This document shows positions 9,174 to 16,356 of a stretch of 64,000 nucleotides of DNA, in pieces. The notes under the pieces were generated by a model that saw only the letters and a program-made list of their open reading frames with translations, had not been told where the DNA came from and searched no databases. A program made the translations under genes and the position numbers. Numbering within the stretch: the stretch's first letter is position 1; the number at the start of each line of letters is the position of its first letter. Source of the stretch: Leifsonia sp. PS1209 (lineage in GTDB: Bacteria > Actinomycetota > Actinomycetes > Actinomycetales > Microbacteriaceae). The stretch lies in the NCBI RefSeq assembly GCF_012317045.1, contig NZ_CP051154.1, forward strand, positions 1,302,001-1,366,000, written 5' to 3'.

Positions 9174-10340
9174 TCAGCCGATGCGCGGGTCGATGACGGC
9201 CTTGATCTCGCCGAGCCCGGCCATCGCCGCCACCTTCTGCGACGCCTCCGCCAGGCCGACCGGTGCGCTGAACAGCTCGTCCCACGGCAGGCGGTCGGCG
9301 AAGCTGCGGAAGAACTCGATGGCGCGGTAGTAGTCGGAGATGTCGCCGTTGAGCGAGCCGACCACGGTCAGCTCCTTGCCCATGATCGTGCTGAGCGCGA
9401 CCGGCTCTCCCACCGGTCCCGTGCTGCCGACCACGACGAACGTGCCGCGCTGCGCCGCCATCGCGAGCGCCTCCGGCCCGACGCTCGGTGCTCCGGCGAC
9501 GTCGACGATCAGGTCGGCGCCCTGCCCGTCGGTGAGGTCGAGCACCCGCTGCACGGTGGCGTCGGAGCCGTCCGCGATGTCGACCACGTGATCGGCGCCG
9601 AACCTCCGGGCGACGGCCAGCCGCTCGGCGGGCGCGCCGACGGTGATGACCGTCCCCGCTCCGGACAGGTGCGCGACGGCGGTGGCGAAGATGCCGAGAG
9701 CGCCAGACCCCTGCACCACCACGCGCGAACCGGGACGCACCCCGCCCGCCCGGTGGAATGCGCGCAGCACGGTCTTCGCCGCGCATCCGGCCATCGCCGC
9801 CCAGGTGTCCGTGACCTCGTCCGGGATCAGCAGCTTGACCGCGCCCGGCGTGACATACGCGTAGTCGGCGAGCCCGGCCGTCGCGTACGGAGGAACGTCG
9901 GAGCGCTGCAGGAAGCCGTAGCCGCGCTTCGAGCAGGCGACCGGCTCCCGCAGCACCGTGCAGCCGAAGCACTCGCCGCAGGTGGACTCCGACCAGCCGA
10001 TCCTGTCGCCGACGCTCAGCGCGCGACCGAGCGCATCCCGGGTGTCGGGGCCGAGCGCGACGACCTCGCCCACCATCTCGTGCCCGAGAACCATCGGCAG
10101 CATCCCGGGGAAGCTCATCTTCCCCGACCAGATCTCGATGTCGGTGCCGCAGAGGGTCGCACAGTGGATGCGCACGAGCGCCGCGCCCGGCTCGAGGGTC
10201 TCGGGGAGGGGGATGCGCTGCAGTGTGAGCGGCTCGCCGTGCGCCGTGAGGACGGCGGCGCGGGTGGAGGTGGGGGTGGGGGTGGGGGTGCGCGTCTCAG
10301 TGCTGGTGCCTGGGTCGGTGCTGGTGCCTGGGTTCGCCAT
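9174..10340 (-). CDS. Zinc-dependent alcohol dehydrogenase (MDR family)
   Basis: 388 residues. The catalytic zinc site is suggested by CATLCGTDIE and GHEMVGEV. The structural-zinc cysteine lobe reads STCGECFGCTVLREPVACSK, and the Rossmann motif is GSGALG. It interconverts alcohols and aldehydes or ketones with NAD(P). The first ~27 residues are repetitive Pro/Thr (two copies of PGTST, then TPTPTPTST), so a start nearer residue 27 is possible. It leads the leftward operon 10340-4666 and is divergent from the amidohydrolase at 10453. The 14-bp motif shared with two other promoters lies 70-83 bases upstream. Confidence 0.92.
   Translation of the reverse strand: MANPGTSTDPGTSTETRTPTPTPTSTRAAVLTAHGEPLTLQRIPLPETLEPGAALVRIHCATLCGTDIEIWSGKMSFPGMLPMVLGHEMVGEVVALGPDTRDALGRALSVGDRIGWSESTCGECFGCTVLREPVACSKRGYGFLQRSDVPPYATAGLADYAYVTPGAVKLLIPDEVTDTWAAMAGCAAKTVLRAFHRAGGVRPGSRVVVQGSGALGIFATAVAHLSGAGTVITVGAPAERLAVARRFGADHVVDIADGSDATVQRVLDLTDGQGADLIVDVAGAPSVGPEALAMAAQRGTFVVVGSTGPVGEPVALSTIMGKELTVVGSLNGDISDYYRAIEFFRSFADRLPWDELFSAPVGLAEASQKVAAMAGLGEIKAVIDPRIG
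10262..10336 (-). repeat. Simple repeats encoding the Pro/Thr-rich N-terminus of the dehydrogenase
   Basis: On the plus strand, 10262-10288 holds GGG, a 7-base loop, then three GGGGG runs separated by single T, a potential G-quadruplex. 10300-10336 holds two near-identical 18-bp units containing GCTGGTGCCTGGGT. Both lie within the first ~27 codons of the zinc dehydrogenase and are prone to slippage. Confidence 0.6.
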
Positions 10341-10409
10341 CGAAGTCTCCGTTCCGTTCGACGGATTCCGGGGGCTTCGCTGCGCATCCGGTCGTCGATG
10401 TGGGTTATT

Positions 10410-10423
10410 CTACATACGTTGAC
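10410..10423. promoter_or_regulatory. Shared 14-bp motif, site A (putative TetR operator)
   Basis: CTACATACGTTGAC lies in the 112-bp divergent control region between the dehydrogenase operon and the amidohydrolase. The identical 14-mer, reverse-oriented, is at 15169-15182, and a version with three changed central bases is at 17989-18002 upstream of the TetR gene. For the leftward genes, TAGAAT just beside it could be a -10 element. The binding protein is inferred, not shown. Confidence 0.55.
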
Positions 10424-10452
10424 CAAAATAGCGAGCCTCTCGAGGAGGAGAA

Positions 10453-11883
10453 GTGCAGCGACGCGACACCCCAGACCCCAGCGCAGATCTCGTACTGCGC
10501 GGCGGCACCGTGCACACCCTCGACCAGGACGACACGACGGGCACGGCCATCGCCATCCGCCACGGCCGCATCCTGCGGGTCGGCGGAGACGCCGAGGTCA
10601 CCGCATCCATCGGCCGCCGCACCCGCGTGATCGACCTCGACGGCCGCGCGGTCATCCCGGGCATCAACGACTCCCACCTGCACGCCACCTGGCTGGGGGC
10701 GATGTGGCCGAACACGGTGTTCGGGGCGATGGATGCGGGGGCCGCCGCACCGCCGCCCGTCGACGGCGACCCGCACGACACCTCCCACTCCGCGCCGCTC
10801 CTCACCACGCGCGCCGAGCGCCGCGCCGCCATCCTGCGCGCAGGGGAGCTGATCGCCTCCCTCGGCATCACCAGCTACACCGAGCCGGGCATCGGCCCCG
10901 GCGAGGACGGCGGTGCGACCGGCTGCTTCGGCCAGGACGTCTTCGACGCGTACGTCGAACTCGAAGCCGAGCGCCGCCTCACCGCCCGCGTGAACGTGCT
11001 CGCCCTGTTCGGCGTGCTCGACGGGCCGAGCACCCTCCGCGACGTGACGACCGGGCTCCGGTCCCTCGAACGCGAGACCACCCGCCCCACCTGGCTGCGC
11101 GTCGCCGGGGTCAAATTGTTCGCGGACGGCATCCCGCCCATGCACCAGGCCTGGACGCGTCACCGCTACCCGGACGGGACCTCCGGCGGCCTCCTCGTCG
11201 CCGGCCTCGACGAGGAGGAGCGGGCGGAGAACCTGCGCAGGATGATCGTCGAAGCCAACCGTCTCGGCTACCAGGTGGGCATCCACGCGACAGGCGACCG
11301 CACCATCGACACCGCCATCGCCGCCGTCGAGGACGCCCTCCGCGACAGCAGGGCGGAACTGCGCCACTACATCATCCACGGCGACCTCGTCGGCCCGGGC
11401 GAGCTCGCCCGCATGGCGACACTCGGGATGGGCCTCAACGTGCAGCCGGGCATCGCCGTGAAGACCGCATCCTGGCTGGCGGCGGTCCTCGGCGACGACG
11501 TCGCCGCCTCCGCATGGCCCATCGGCGAGGCGGCACGCGCCGGGGTGTCCGTCTCGCTCAGTTCCGACGCCCCCATCCTCGCCCCCGACTGGCGTCAGGG
11601 CATCGCCGACGCCGACGCCTGGCTCGGCGCCCCGCTGAGCGGACCCACCGCGACCGCCGACCGGATGCGCGCCCTCCTCCGCGGATACACCGTCGCCCCC
11701 GCCCGCCAAGACGGCGCAGAGCCCTGGAAGGGCACCCTCGAACCCCGCAAGGTCGCCGACCTCTGCGTGCTCGAAACCGATCCGCTGAACGTGGCGGCGT
11801 CGGAGCTGCCCACGGTGGGGGTGGAGCTGACCGTGGTGGACGGGGAGCTCGTGTACGAGCGGGAGCCGGTGTATATGCGGTGA
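10453..11883 (+). CDS. Amidohydrolase family 3 (YtcJ-like), paralog 1
   Basis: 476 residues. It shows the YtcJ-type layout: an N-terminal beta-sandwich (LVLRGGTVHTLD), metal ligands in GINDSHLHA, HATGDRTIDTA for the second histidine set, and LSSDAPIL near residue 375 for the barrel-end aspartate. The family hydrolyses amide or related C-N bonds using one or two metal ions, and substrates are mostly unknown. The GTG start at 10453 follows GAGGAGGAG. It is divergent from the dehydrogenase operon and shares its control region, including the 14-bp motif. A second YtcJ-type enzyme is at 18035-19702. Confidence 0.92.
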   Translation: MQRRDTPDPSADLVLRGGTVHTLDQDDTTGTAIAIRHGRILRVGGDAEVTASIGRRTRVIDLDGRAVIPGINDSHLHATWLGAMWPNTVFGAMDAGAAAPPPVDGDPHDTSHSAPLLTTRAERRAAILRAGELIASLGITSYTEPGIGPGEDGGATGCFGQDVFDAYVELEAERRLTARVNVLALFGVLDGPSTLRDVTTGLRSLERETTRPTWLRVAGVKLFADGIPPMHQAWTRHRYPDGTSGGLLVAGLDEEERAENLRRMIVEANRLGYQVGIHATGDRTIDTAIAAVEDALRDSRAELRHYIIHGDLVGPGELARMATLGMGLNVQPGIAVKTASWLAAVLGDDVAASAWPIGEAARAGVSVSLSSDAPILAPDWRQGIADADAWLGAPLSGPTATADRMRALLRGYTVAPARQDGAEPWKGTLEPRKVADLCVLETDPLNVAASELPTVGVELTVVDGELVYEREPVYMR

Positions 11884-12396
11884 GGCGGGCTCGGGGGATC
11901 GGGTGCGGTGTGCGCGGTCGCCGCGCCGTGCGCGGTTCCGCTCTAGCGGTGTTCGTGTCCGCCGCGCCGCGCGTAGCTCCGCTCGAACGGAGTTCGCGGC
12001 GACGGCCGCGGGCTATTCCGTTCGGACGGAGACGTGCCTATCGCGCTCGACCCGATCACCACCCGCGCGACTCGCGCGTTCCCTCTCCGCTCGAACGGAG
12101 TTCGTGCCAGGAGGCCGCGCGTATCTCCGCTCCAACGGAGACACGCGCGGCGTGTCGGCTGCGTTCTCCTGCGTTGCTGATGCGCGAAGGCTCCCTGGCT
12201 TGGGGTAGTCGCCCGACCCCGCGACCACACGGGAACGCGGCCCGCCCACGGCGAGCGCATGGGAACGCGAAGCGGCGCATTCAGGCCGCCCCGCGCATCC
12301 CGCGTACTTGCTGCTCCAGCACCGCGCACACGCGGGAGCGCGCGGCGGCAGACCTGTCGCAACCCCGGGCATCCCGCGCGCCGCCGAACTACCGAA
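11884..12396. other. 513-bp gene-free stretch with mini-hairpin cluster
   Basis: No frame here looks coding: the open frames on both strands are Arg/Ala-rich without a start, ribosome site or recognisable family. The left half holds five short hairpins (separate entry). The right half has a small direct repeat, ACGGGAACGCG at about 12230 and ATGGGAACGCG at about 12260, and then runs into the stop of the SDR at 12397. The 3' ends of the convergent amidohydrolase and SDR flank it. Confidence 0.7.
11936..12140. repeat. Five 16-bp mini-hairpins at about 40-bp spacing
   Basis: Units start at 11936, 11977, 12016, 12085 and 12125. The core is CTCCGCTCGAACGGAG (exact at 11977 and 12085). Variants are CTCCGCTCCAACGGAG (12125), TTCCGTTCGGACGGAG (12016) and TTCCGCTCTAGCGGTG (11936). 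Each can fold a 5-bp stem. Two are preceded by GCGCGTAG or GCGCGTAT, suggesting a longer decayed repeat unit. Steps are 41, 39, 69 and 40 bp. Confidence 0.75.
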
Positions 12397-13137
12397 CTAC
12401 ACCAGCAGCTGCCCGCCGTCGACCGCCAGGCTCGTGCCGGTGATGTGCGCCGCCCCCGGGCCCGCCAGGAATAGCACCGCCGGGGCGATGTCCTCCACGT
12501 CCGCGAGTCTTCCCAGCGGGATGCGCGACGACCAGACCGCGCGCTCGGGCGAGCCTTCCGGCATCCCCAGCTGCAGCATCGGCGTGAGCACCGGCCCGGG
12601 GGCGACCGCGTTGACGCGGATGCCGTTTGCGGCGAGTTCGATGGCGGCCCAGCGGGTGATCGAGTCGACGGCCGCCTTGCTGGATTCGTATGCTCCCATG
12701 CCCGGCGTCGGCTGGCGGCCGCCGATGGAGGAGATGTTGACGATCGCGCCGCGGGTGCCGGTGGCGGTCATGTGTCGGGCGACGGCCTGGGTGACCGCGA
12801 AGGTTCCGAGGATGTTGACGCGCACGATCGCGTCGTAGTCGGCGACGCTGAGGTCGGTGAGGCGTCCGTGCACCGACAGGATGCCCGCGTTGTTGACGAG
12901 GACGTCGATGGGTCCGTGGTCGGATGCGATCTCGTCGACGGCTGCCGCCACGGCCGCCTCGTCGGTGATGTCGAGGGCGATCGCGGAGGCGCCGATCTCG
13001 CTCGCCACGCGGGCGACCGTGTCGGCGTCCACGTCGGCGAGGACGACGCGGTCGCCGTTGTCGATGAAGGCTTCGGCGATGCCGCGGCCGATGCCGCCGC
13101 CACCTCCGGTGATGAGCACAGTGCGGGTTTCGGTCAC
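12397..13137 (-). CDS. SDR-family oxidoreductase (classical)
   Basis: 246 residues, standard length for a classical short-chain dehydrogenase. The cofactor loop is TGGGGGIGRG (about 11-20), followed by NNAG. The catalytic Ser is in NISSIGG, and the YxxxK motif is in YESSKAA. D-rich VVLADVD after strand 2 suggests NAD rather than NADP. The GTG start at 13137 follows GGAGAG. It is divergent from the aldo/keto reductase at 13239, with about 100 bp between them. On its strand TATAAT lies ~55 bases upstream, within the AT-rich segment. It likely oxidises or reduces a hydroxyl/keto group in the pathway; the substrate is unknown. Confidence 0.93.
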   Translation of the reverse strand: MTETRTVLITGGGGGIGRGIAEAFIDNGDRVVLADVDADTVARVASEIGASAIALDITDEAAVAAAVDEIASDHGPIDVLVNNAGILSVHGRLTDLSVADYDAIVRVNILGTFAVTQAVARHMTATGTRGAIVNISSIGGRQPTPGMGAYESSKAAVDSITRWAAIELAANGIRVNAVAPGPVLTPMLQLGMPEGSPERAVWSSRIPLGRLADVEDIAPAVLFLAGPGAAHITGTSLAVDGGQLLV

Positions 13138-13186
13138 GGATCTCTCCTTGTCAGGCGTCGCGCCACCACGTCATGGCGTCGAATGC

Positions 13187-13215
13187 AGTTATATTATACA
13201 AACGTAGAAAAAAGC
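13187..13215. promoter_or_regulatory. AT-rich divergent promoter segment
   Basis: An unusually AT-rich stretch in the SDR/aldo-keto reductase divergent region. The minus strand reads CTACGTTTGTATAAT, which contains a perfect TATAAT for the SDR. It weakly resembles the 14-bp motif at 10410 and 15169 (CTAC, then GT at positions 9-10). The match is too loose to call a fourth copy. Confidence 0.45.
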
Positions 13216-13238
13216 GAAGCTGCTTCAGGAGGCCAGTC

Positions 13239-14219
13239 GTGTCATTCACCGGAACCGTCCCCACCCGCGCGCTCGGCCCAGGCGGCCCCGAGGTGCCGGT
13301 CTTCGCCCTCGGATCCTGGAACACCTGGGACAGGATGGAGTTCGACGACGCCGTCTCGCTCATCCGCAGGGCGCACGAGGTCGGCGCGGCGTTCTTCGAC
13401 GTGGCGCACTACAACATGGGCCCGCACGCCGAGAACGCGAGAACCGACCTGATCTTCGGCGAGGCGGTCCGCGCATCCGGGATCGCACGCGACGACTACC
13501 TGCTCTGCGGAAAGCTGTGGCTGTGGGAGTACCCGCACACCACCTTCGCCGACCAGATGCGCACCTCCGTCGACCGCATCGGCGTCGACAAGGCCGACCT
13601 GGTGGTGGTCGGCGACTACTTCGGTGAGGTGGATGTGCGTGCGATCGTCACCGACGTGGCTGCCGAGATCGCGGCCGGCCGGTTCGACGGCTGGGGCGTG
13701 AACAACTGGGCGATCGACGACGTGCGCCTCGCCATCGACTTCGCGCAGGATGAGGGACTCACCCCGCCCACGTTCGCGCAGCTCAAATACGGCCTGGTGC
13801 GGCGCACGATGGCGGAAGGCTCCCACTACGGCGAGCTGTTCGCCTCCGGTGCGCTCGCGCTGCAGGCCTCCGACGTGTTCGAGGGTGGCATCCTCGCGGG
13901 CAAGCTGTCGCCGTCGCGCAAGATCGGCGCGGATGTCGGCGGCATCCGGGATCGCATCGTCGCCGCATACCCGCGCGTCCAGCAGATCGCGCACAGCCTC
14001 GACGCCACCCCGACGCAACTCGGACTCGCGTTCGTGCTCGCCCACCCCGCGACGGCGAACGTGCTCTTCGGCGTCAGCCGCGCGGAGCAGTTGGAGGACA
14101 ACCTGGGGGCGCTGGCGCTGCTCGACCGGGTGGGTGCGGAGGGGATTCGCGCGGTCACGGCGGACCTGTGGCTCGACCGCGAGGTCAACGCGGACGGGAC
14201 GTGGCCGATGCAGGCGTGA
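13239..14219 (+). CDS. Atypical aldo/keto reductase (paralog 2), catalytic His replaced
   Basis: 326 residues and clearly paralogous to 8086-9123. FFDVAHYN gives D54 and Y58, GKLW gives K92, and WGVNNWAIDDV follows. The position 33 residues after the lysine, histidine in canonical members, is G125 in DLVVVGD. The GTG at 13239 was chosen because AGGAGG lies 6 bases upstream; the ATG at 13173 would extend into the promoter. The last codons (ADGTWPMQA) are echoed 60 bp downstream by a decayed tandem copy. It is probably co-regulated with the divergent SDR. Confidence 0.89.
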   Translation: MSFTGTVPTRALGPGGPEVPVFALGSWNTWDRMEFDDAVSLIRRAHEVGAAFFDVAHYNMGPHAENARTDLIFGEAVRASGIARDDYLLCGKLWLWEYPHTTFADQMRTSVDRIGVDKADLVVVGDYFGEVDVRAIVTDVAAEIAAGRFDGWGVNNWAIDDVRLAIDFAQDEGLTPPTFAQLKYGLVRRTMAEGSHYGELFASGALALQASDVFEGGILAGKLSPSRKIGADVGGIRDRIVAAYPRVQQIAHSLDATPTQLGLAFVLAHPATANVLFGVSRAEQLEDNLGALALLDRVGAEGIRAVTADLWLDREVNADGTWPMQA

Positions 14220-14274
14220 GGTGGCGGGATGAGGCTGGCGCAGGGTGATGCGGACGGAATGTGGCCGGTGCAGG
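14190..14274 (+). repeat. Decayed 60-bp tandem duplication at the aldo/keto reductase 3' end
   Basis: The 25 bases 14190-14214, which encode the protein's last residues, recur at 14250-14274 with three changes and exactly 60 bp offset. In the same frame the second copy would read DADGMWPVQG, beyond the stop codon. It looks like an old tandem duplication or a shifted stop. Confidence 0.6.
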
Positions 14275-14292
14275 GGTCAGCGCGCGGATGCG

Positions 14293-15117
14293 TCACTCGC
14301 CCAGGAACGCCACCGCCGCCGCCCGGAACTCGGCACTGTCGAGCGCACCCCGGTGATCGCCGGGCACCCGCACGATGGCCGCGCCGGGCACTGCGGCCAC
14401 CAGCTGGTCGATCCCACCGGACATCGGGTCCTCCGCCCCCGCCGCGAACAGGACGGGCACGTCGGGCGCGCCGGACTCCGGCGCGAACGGCTCGGACCCC
14501 AGCCCGGCGATCAGCGCGACCAGGGATGCGGTGTCCGCGCCCGGTGCAGACACCATCGCCGCCATCATCCCGGTGAGCGGGTCGGTGGCGGTGGGCGCAG
14601 AGTCGGCAGCAGTGGCCGCCGGGTTCCCGTCCACCCCCACCCCGGTGAGGCGGCGCAGCGCATCCAGGTCGACGGCGGTGAAGGGCTCGAACGGACTCAA
14701 GCCGCCCAGCACCATGCGTCGCACACGGCCAGTGGATGCGGCGGGCAGCTCCCACGCGAGCCGCGCGCCGAGCGAGTACGCCACCACATCCACCTGGTCG
14801 GCGCCGAGGAAATCGATGGCGGCGGCGATGGCGGCGACGACCGACGTTGTGGTTCCGGATGCGGCATCCGCGACGGCGGGGGAGCGGCCGTGGCCGGGCA
14901 GGTCGATGACGTGGGTGGTGCGTCCGGCGTCGGCGAAGGTGCGCGGCCAGCCGGTGGCGGTGAAGTCGTCGTCTCCGCTCGACGCGAAGCCGTGAAGGAG
15001 GATCACAGGCGGAAGATGGTCGGCGGAGGCGGCGGCGACGGTCGTACGGACCGCGAGCGGCCCGTCGATCCCTGCGCCCGCGGCGGGCGTCCCTGGCTCG
15101 TTCTGCGGTGTCGGCAT
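14293..15117 (-). CDS. Alpha/beta hydrolase fold protein
   Basis: 274 residues. It has HGFASSG for the oxyanion region, DLPGHGRS, and a nucleophile elbow AYSLG (A-x-S-x-G rather than G-x-S-x-G). A late aspartate/histidine pair is likely in VRVPGDHRG. This resembles MhpC/MenH-type C-C or ester hydrolases. The ATG at 15117 is followed by a Pro-rich N-terminus. It faces the methyltransferase-like gene at 15273. On its strand a TTGACG/17 bp/TAGAAA promoter overlaps the shared 14-bp motif. The substrate is unknown; a ring-cleavage or ester product of the aromatic pathway is possible. Confidence 0.88.
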   Translation of the reverse strand: MPTPQNEPGTPAAGAGIDGPLAVRTTVAAASADHLPPVILLHGFASSGDDDFTATGWPRTFADAGRTTHVIDLPGHGRSPAVADAASGTTTSVVAAIAAAIDFLGADQVDVVAYSLGARLAWELPAASTGRVRRMVLGGLSPFEPFTAVDLDALRRLTGVGVDGNPAATAADSAPTATDPLTGMMAAMVSAPGADTASLVALIAGLGSEPFAPESGAPDVPVLFAAGAEDPMSGGIDQLVAAVPGAAIVRVPGDHRGALDSAEFRAAAVAFLGE

Positions 15118-15143
15118 CCTGGTCTCCTTCGACGGTGAGGTGT

Positions 15144-15182
15144 TTTTCTATGTTAGTAGAAAATAAACGTCAACGTATGTAG
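15144..15182. promoter_or_regulatory. Promoter with palindrome and shared 14-bp motif, site B
   Basis: On the minus strand TTGACG (15173-15168), a 17-bp spacer and TAGAAA (15150-15145) make a good promoter for the hydrolase. The -35 is inside the 14-mer GTCAACGTATGTAG (15169-15182), the exact reverse complement of site A. A second palindrome, TTTTCTA-6-TAGAAAA (15144-15163), covers the -10. Both could be operators; the protein is inferred to be the nearby TetR. Confidence 0.6.
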
Positions 15183-15272
15183 AGTCGTGGCATCTCCACT
15201 CAGACATCGCCGTCCGGAGAGGCTCATTCCGGAGCAGACTGCGGCGGCGCCACGACAGAAAGAGCGTGACAA

Positions 15273-16262
15273 GTGACCTCAACCCGTGCAGCAACGCCCG
15301 AGGCGATCGTCGACATCGCGATCGGTTTCATGGGAGCGAAGCAGCTGTTCGCCGCCAGCCGCGTCGGACTGTTCTCCGCCCTCGCGGACGGGCCGCTCGA
15401 CGTGGCCGGGCTCGCGGCGGCGACCGGTGTCTCCGAGCAGCAGATCCGCATCCTGGCCGACAGCATGGCCGCCCAGGGACTCCTCAGCAGGACAGACGGA
15501 CGGTATGCGCTCACCCCCGACGCCGCCGCCTACCTCACCGGCGACCGCGCCGAGCTCGACCTCGCGCCGTTCCTCGCCTTCCTCAACGCCACCAGCTACA
15601 GCCAGTGGCTCGGCTACGACTCGACCGTCGACACCAACGACGCGGGAACGCTCGACCTCGACGATGCGGGCTGGGGTGCGTTCCTCGACGGCGTGATGAC
15701 GTACAACGAACTGCACGCGGCGATGCTGGTGCAGAACTTCGACTTCACGCCGTACCGCAACGCGCTCGACCTCGGCGGCCTGAGCCCCGCGTTCGCGGCG
15801 AAGGCGATGGCGGCGAACCCCGAGCTGCGCACCCGGTTCGTGTTCGACCCGCAGTCCGTGCCGTCCGTGCAGGCGGCGGTCGAGGCGGCCGGGCTGGCCG
15901 ACCGGTCGGTCGTGGAGGGGGCGGAGACCGCGACGGCGGAGCCGGGCGGGGAGCACGACCTCATCCTCGTCAACCACGTCATCCACCGTTTCGACGACGC
16001 CCAGAACCGCGGCATCTTCGAGCACGCCCGTGCCGCCGCCGCGCCGGGCGCGACGCTGCTGGTGCTCGACTTCTTCCTCGACGACGACGCCGAGCAGCGC
16101 AAGATCGACGCGCTGCACGCGGGGGAGTACTACAACATCGACGGAACGGTGGTCTACCAGGAGAGCGTCGTGCGCGACTGGCTCACTGCCGCCGGATGGA
16201 CCCCGCGCGGCACGGTCGCGCTGCCGGGCAGCCCGCGCATCCTGATCGCCGACGCCGCCTGA
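15273..16262 (+). CDS. O-methyltransferase-like protein (winged-helix dimerisation domain)
   Basis: 329 residues. Residues 1-90 form a winged-helix dimerisation domain (FSALADGPLDVAGLAAATGV, ILADSMAAQGLL), as in acetylserotonin/caffeate-type methyltransferases. The C-terminal Rossmann-like half keeps NPELRTRFVFD and the late VNHVIHRFDD and PGATLLVLDFFL. SAM motif I reads LDLGGLSP instead of the usual DxGGGxG, so cofactor binding may be altered. The GTG at 15273 starts the frame. Related degenerate members include proteins that decarboxylate or hydroxylate instead of methylating. It is divergent from a hydrolase and under the shared motif; its role in the cluster is unclear. Confidence 0.82.
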   Translation: MTSTRAATPEAIVDIAIGFMGAKQLFAASRVGLFSALADGPLDVAGLAAATGVSEQQIRILADSMAAQGLLSRTDGRYALTPDAAAYLTGDRAELDLAPFLAFLNATSYSQWLGYDSTVDTNDAGTLDLDDAGWGAFLDGVMTYNELHAAMLVQNFDFTPYRNALDLGGLSPAFAAKAMAANPELRTRFVFDPQSVPSVQAAVEAAGLADRSVVEGAETATAEPGGEHDLILVNHVIHRFDDAQNRGIFEHARAAAAPGATLLVLDFFLDDDAEQRKIDALHAGEYYNIDGTVVYQESVVRDWLTAAGWTPRGTVALPGSPRILIADAA

Positions 16263-16283
16263 CCAGGCGAGCGGACAGTGGAT

Positions 16284-16328
16284 GCGCGGGTGGCGCGGCC
16301 GGGCACGTTCCGGCCGCGCCACCCGCGC
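16284..16328. terminator. 19-bp perfect hairpin after the methyltransferase-like gene
   Basis: GCGCGGGTGGCGCGGCCGG (16284-16302) pairs perfectly with 16310-16328 around a 7-base loop. There is no T-tract, as is common for high-GC actinobacterial terminators. It lies between the stop at 16262 and the start at 16357 and should insulate the MBL gene. Confidence 0.75.
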
Positions 16329-16356
16329 GCACACCACACCCCGATACCCTGAAGCG

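Noticed and set aside
10419..10424. TTGACC at site A as a -35 for the amidohydrolase
   Set aside because: The position 17 bp downstream is the ribosome site (GAGGAG), so no -10 is possible there.
11936..12140. CRISPR array
   Set aside because: Units are only 16 bp, spacing is uneven, repeats vary and there are no cas genes in the window.
12013..12372. Overlapping small frames on both strands between 11.9 and 12.4 kb
   Set aside because: They are products of the hairpin repeats and high GC, with no ribosome sites, family resemblance or consistent codon pattern.
16282..16356. ATG at 16282 as the MBL gene start
   Set aside because: It lies inside the 19-bp terminator hairpin and adds Arg/Gly-rich residues with no homology-like character.
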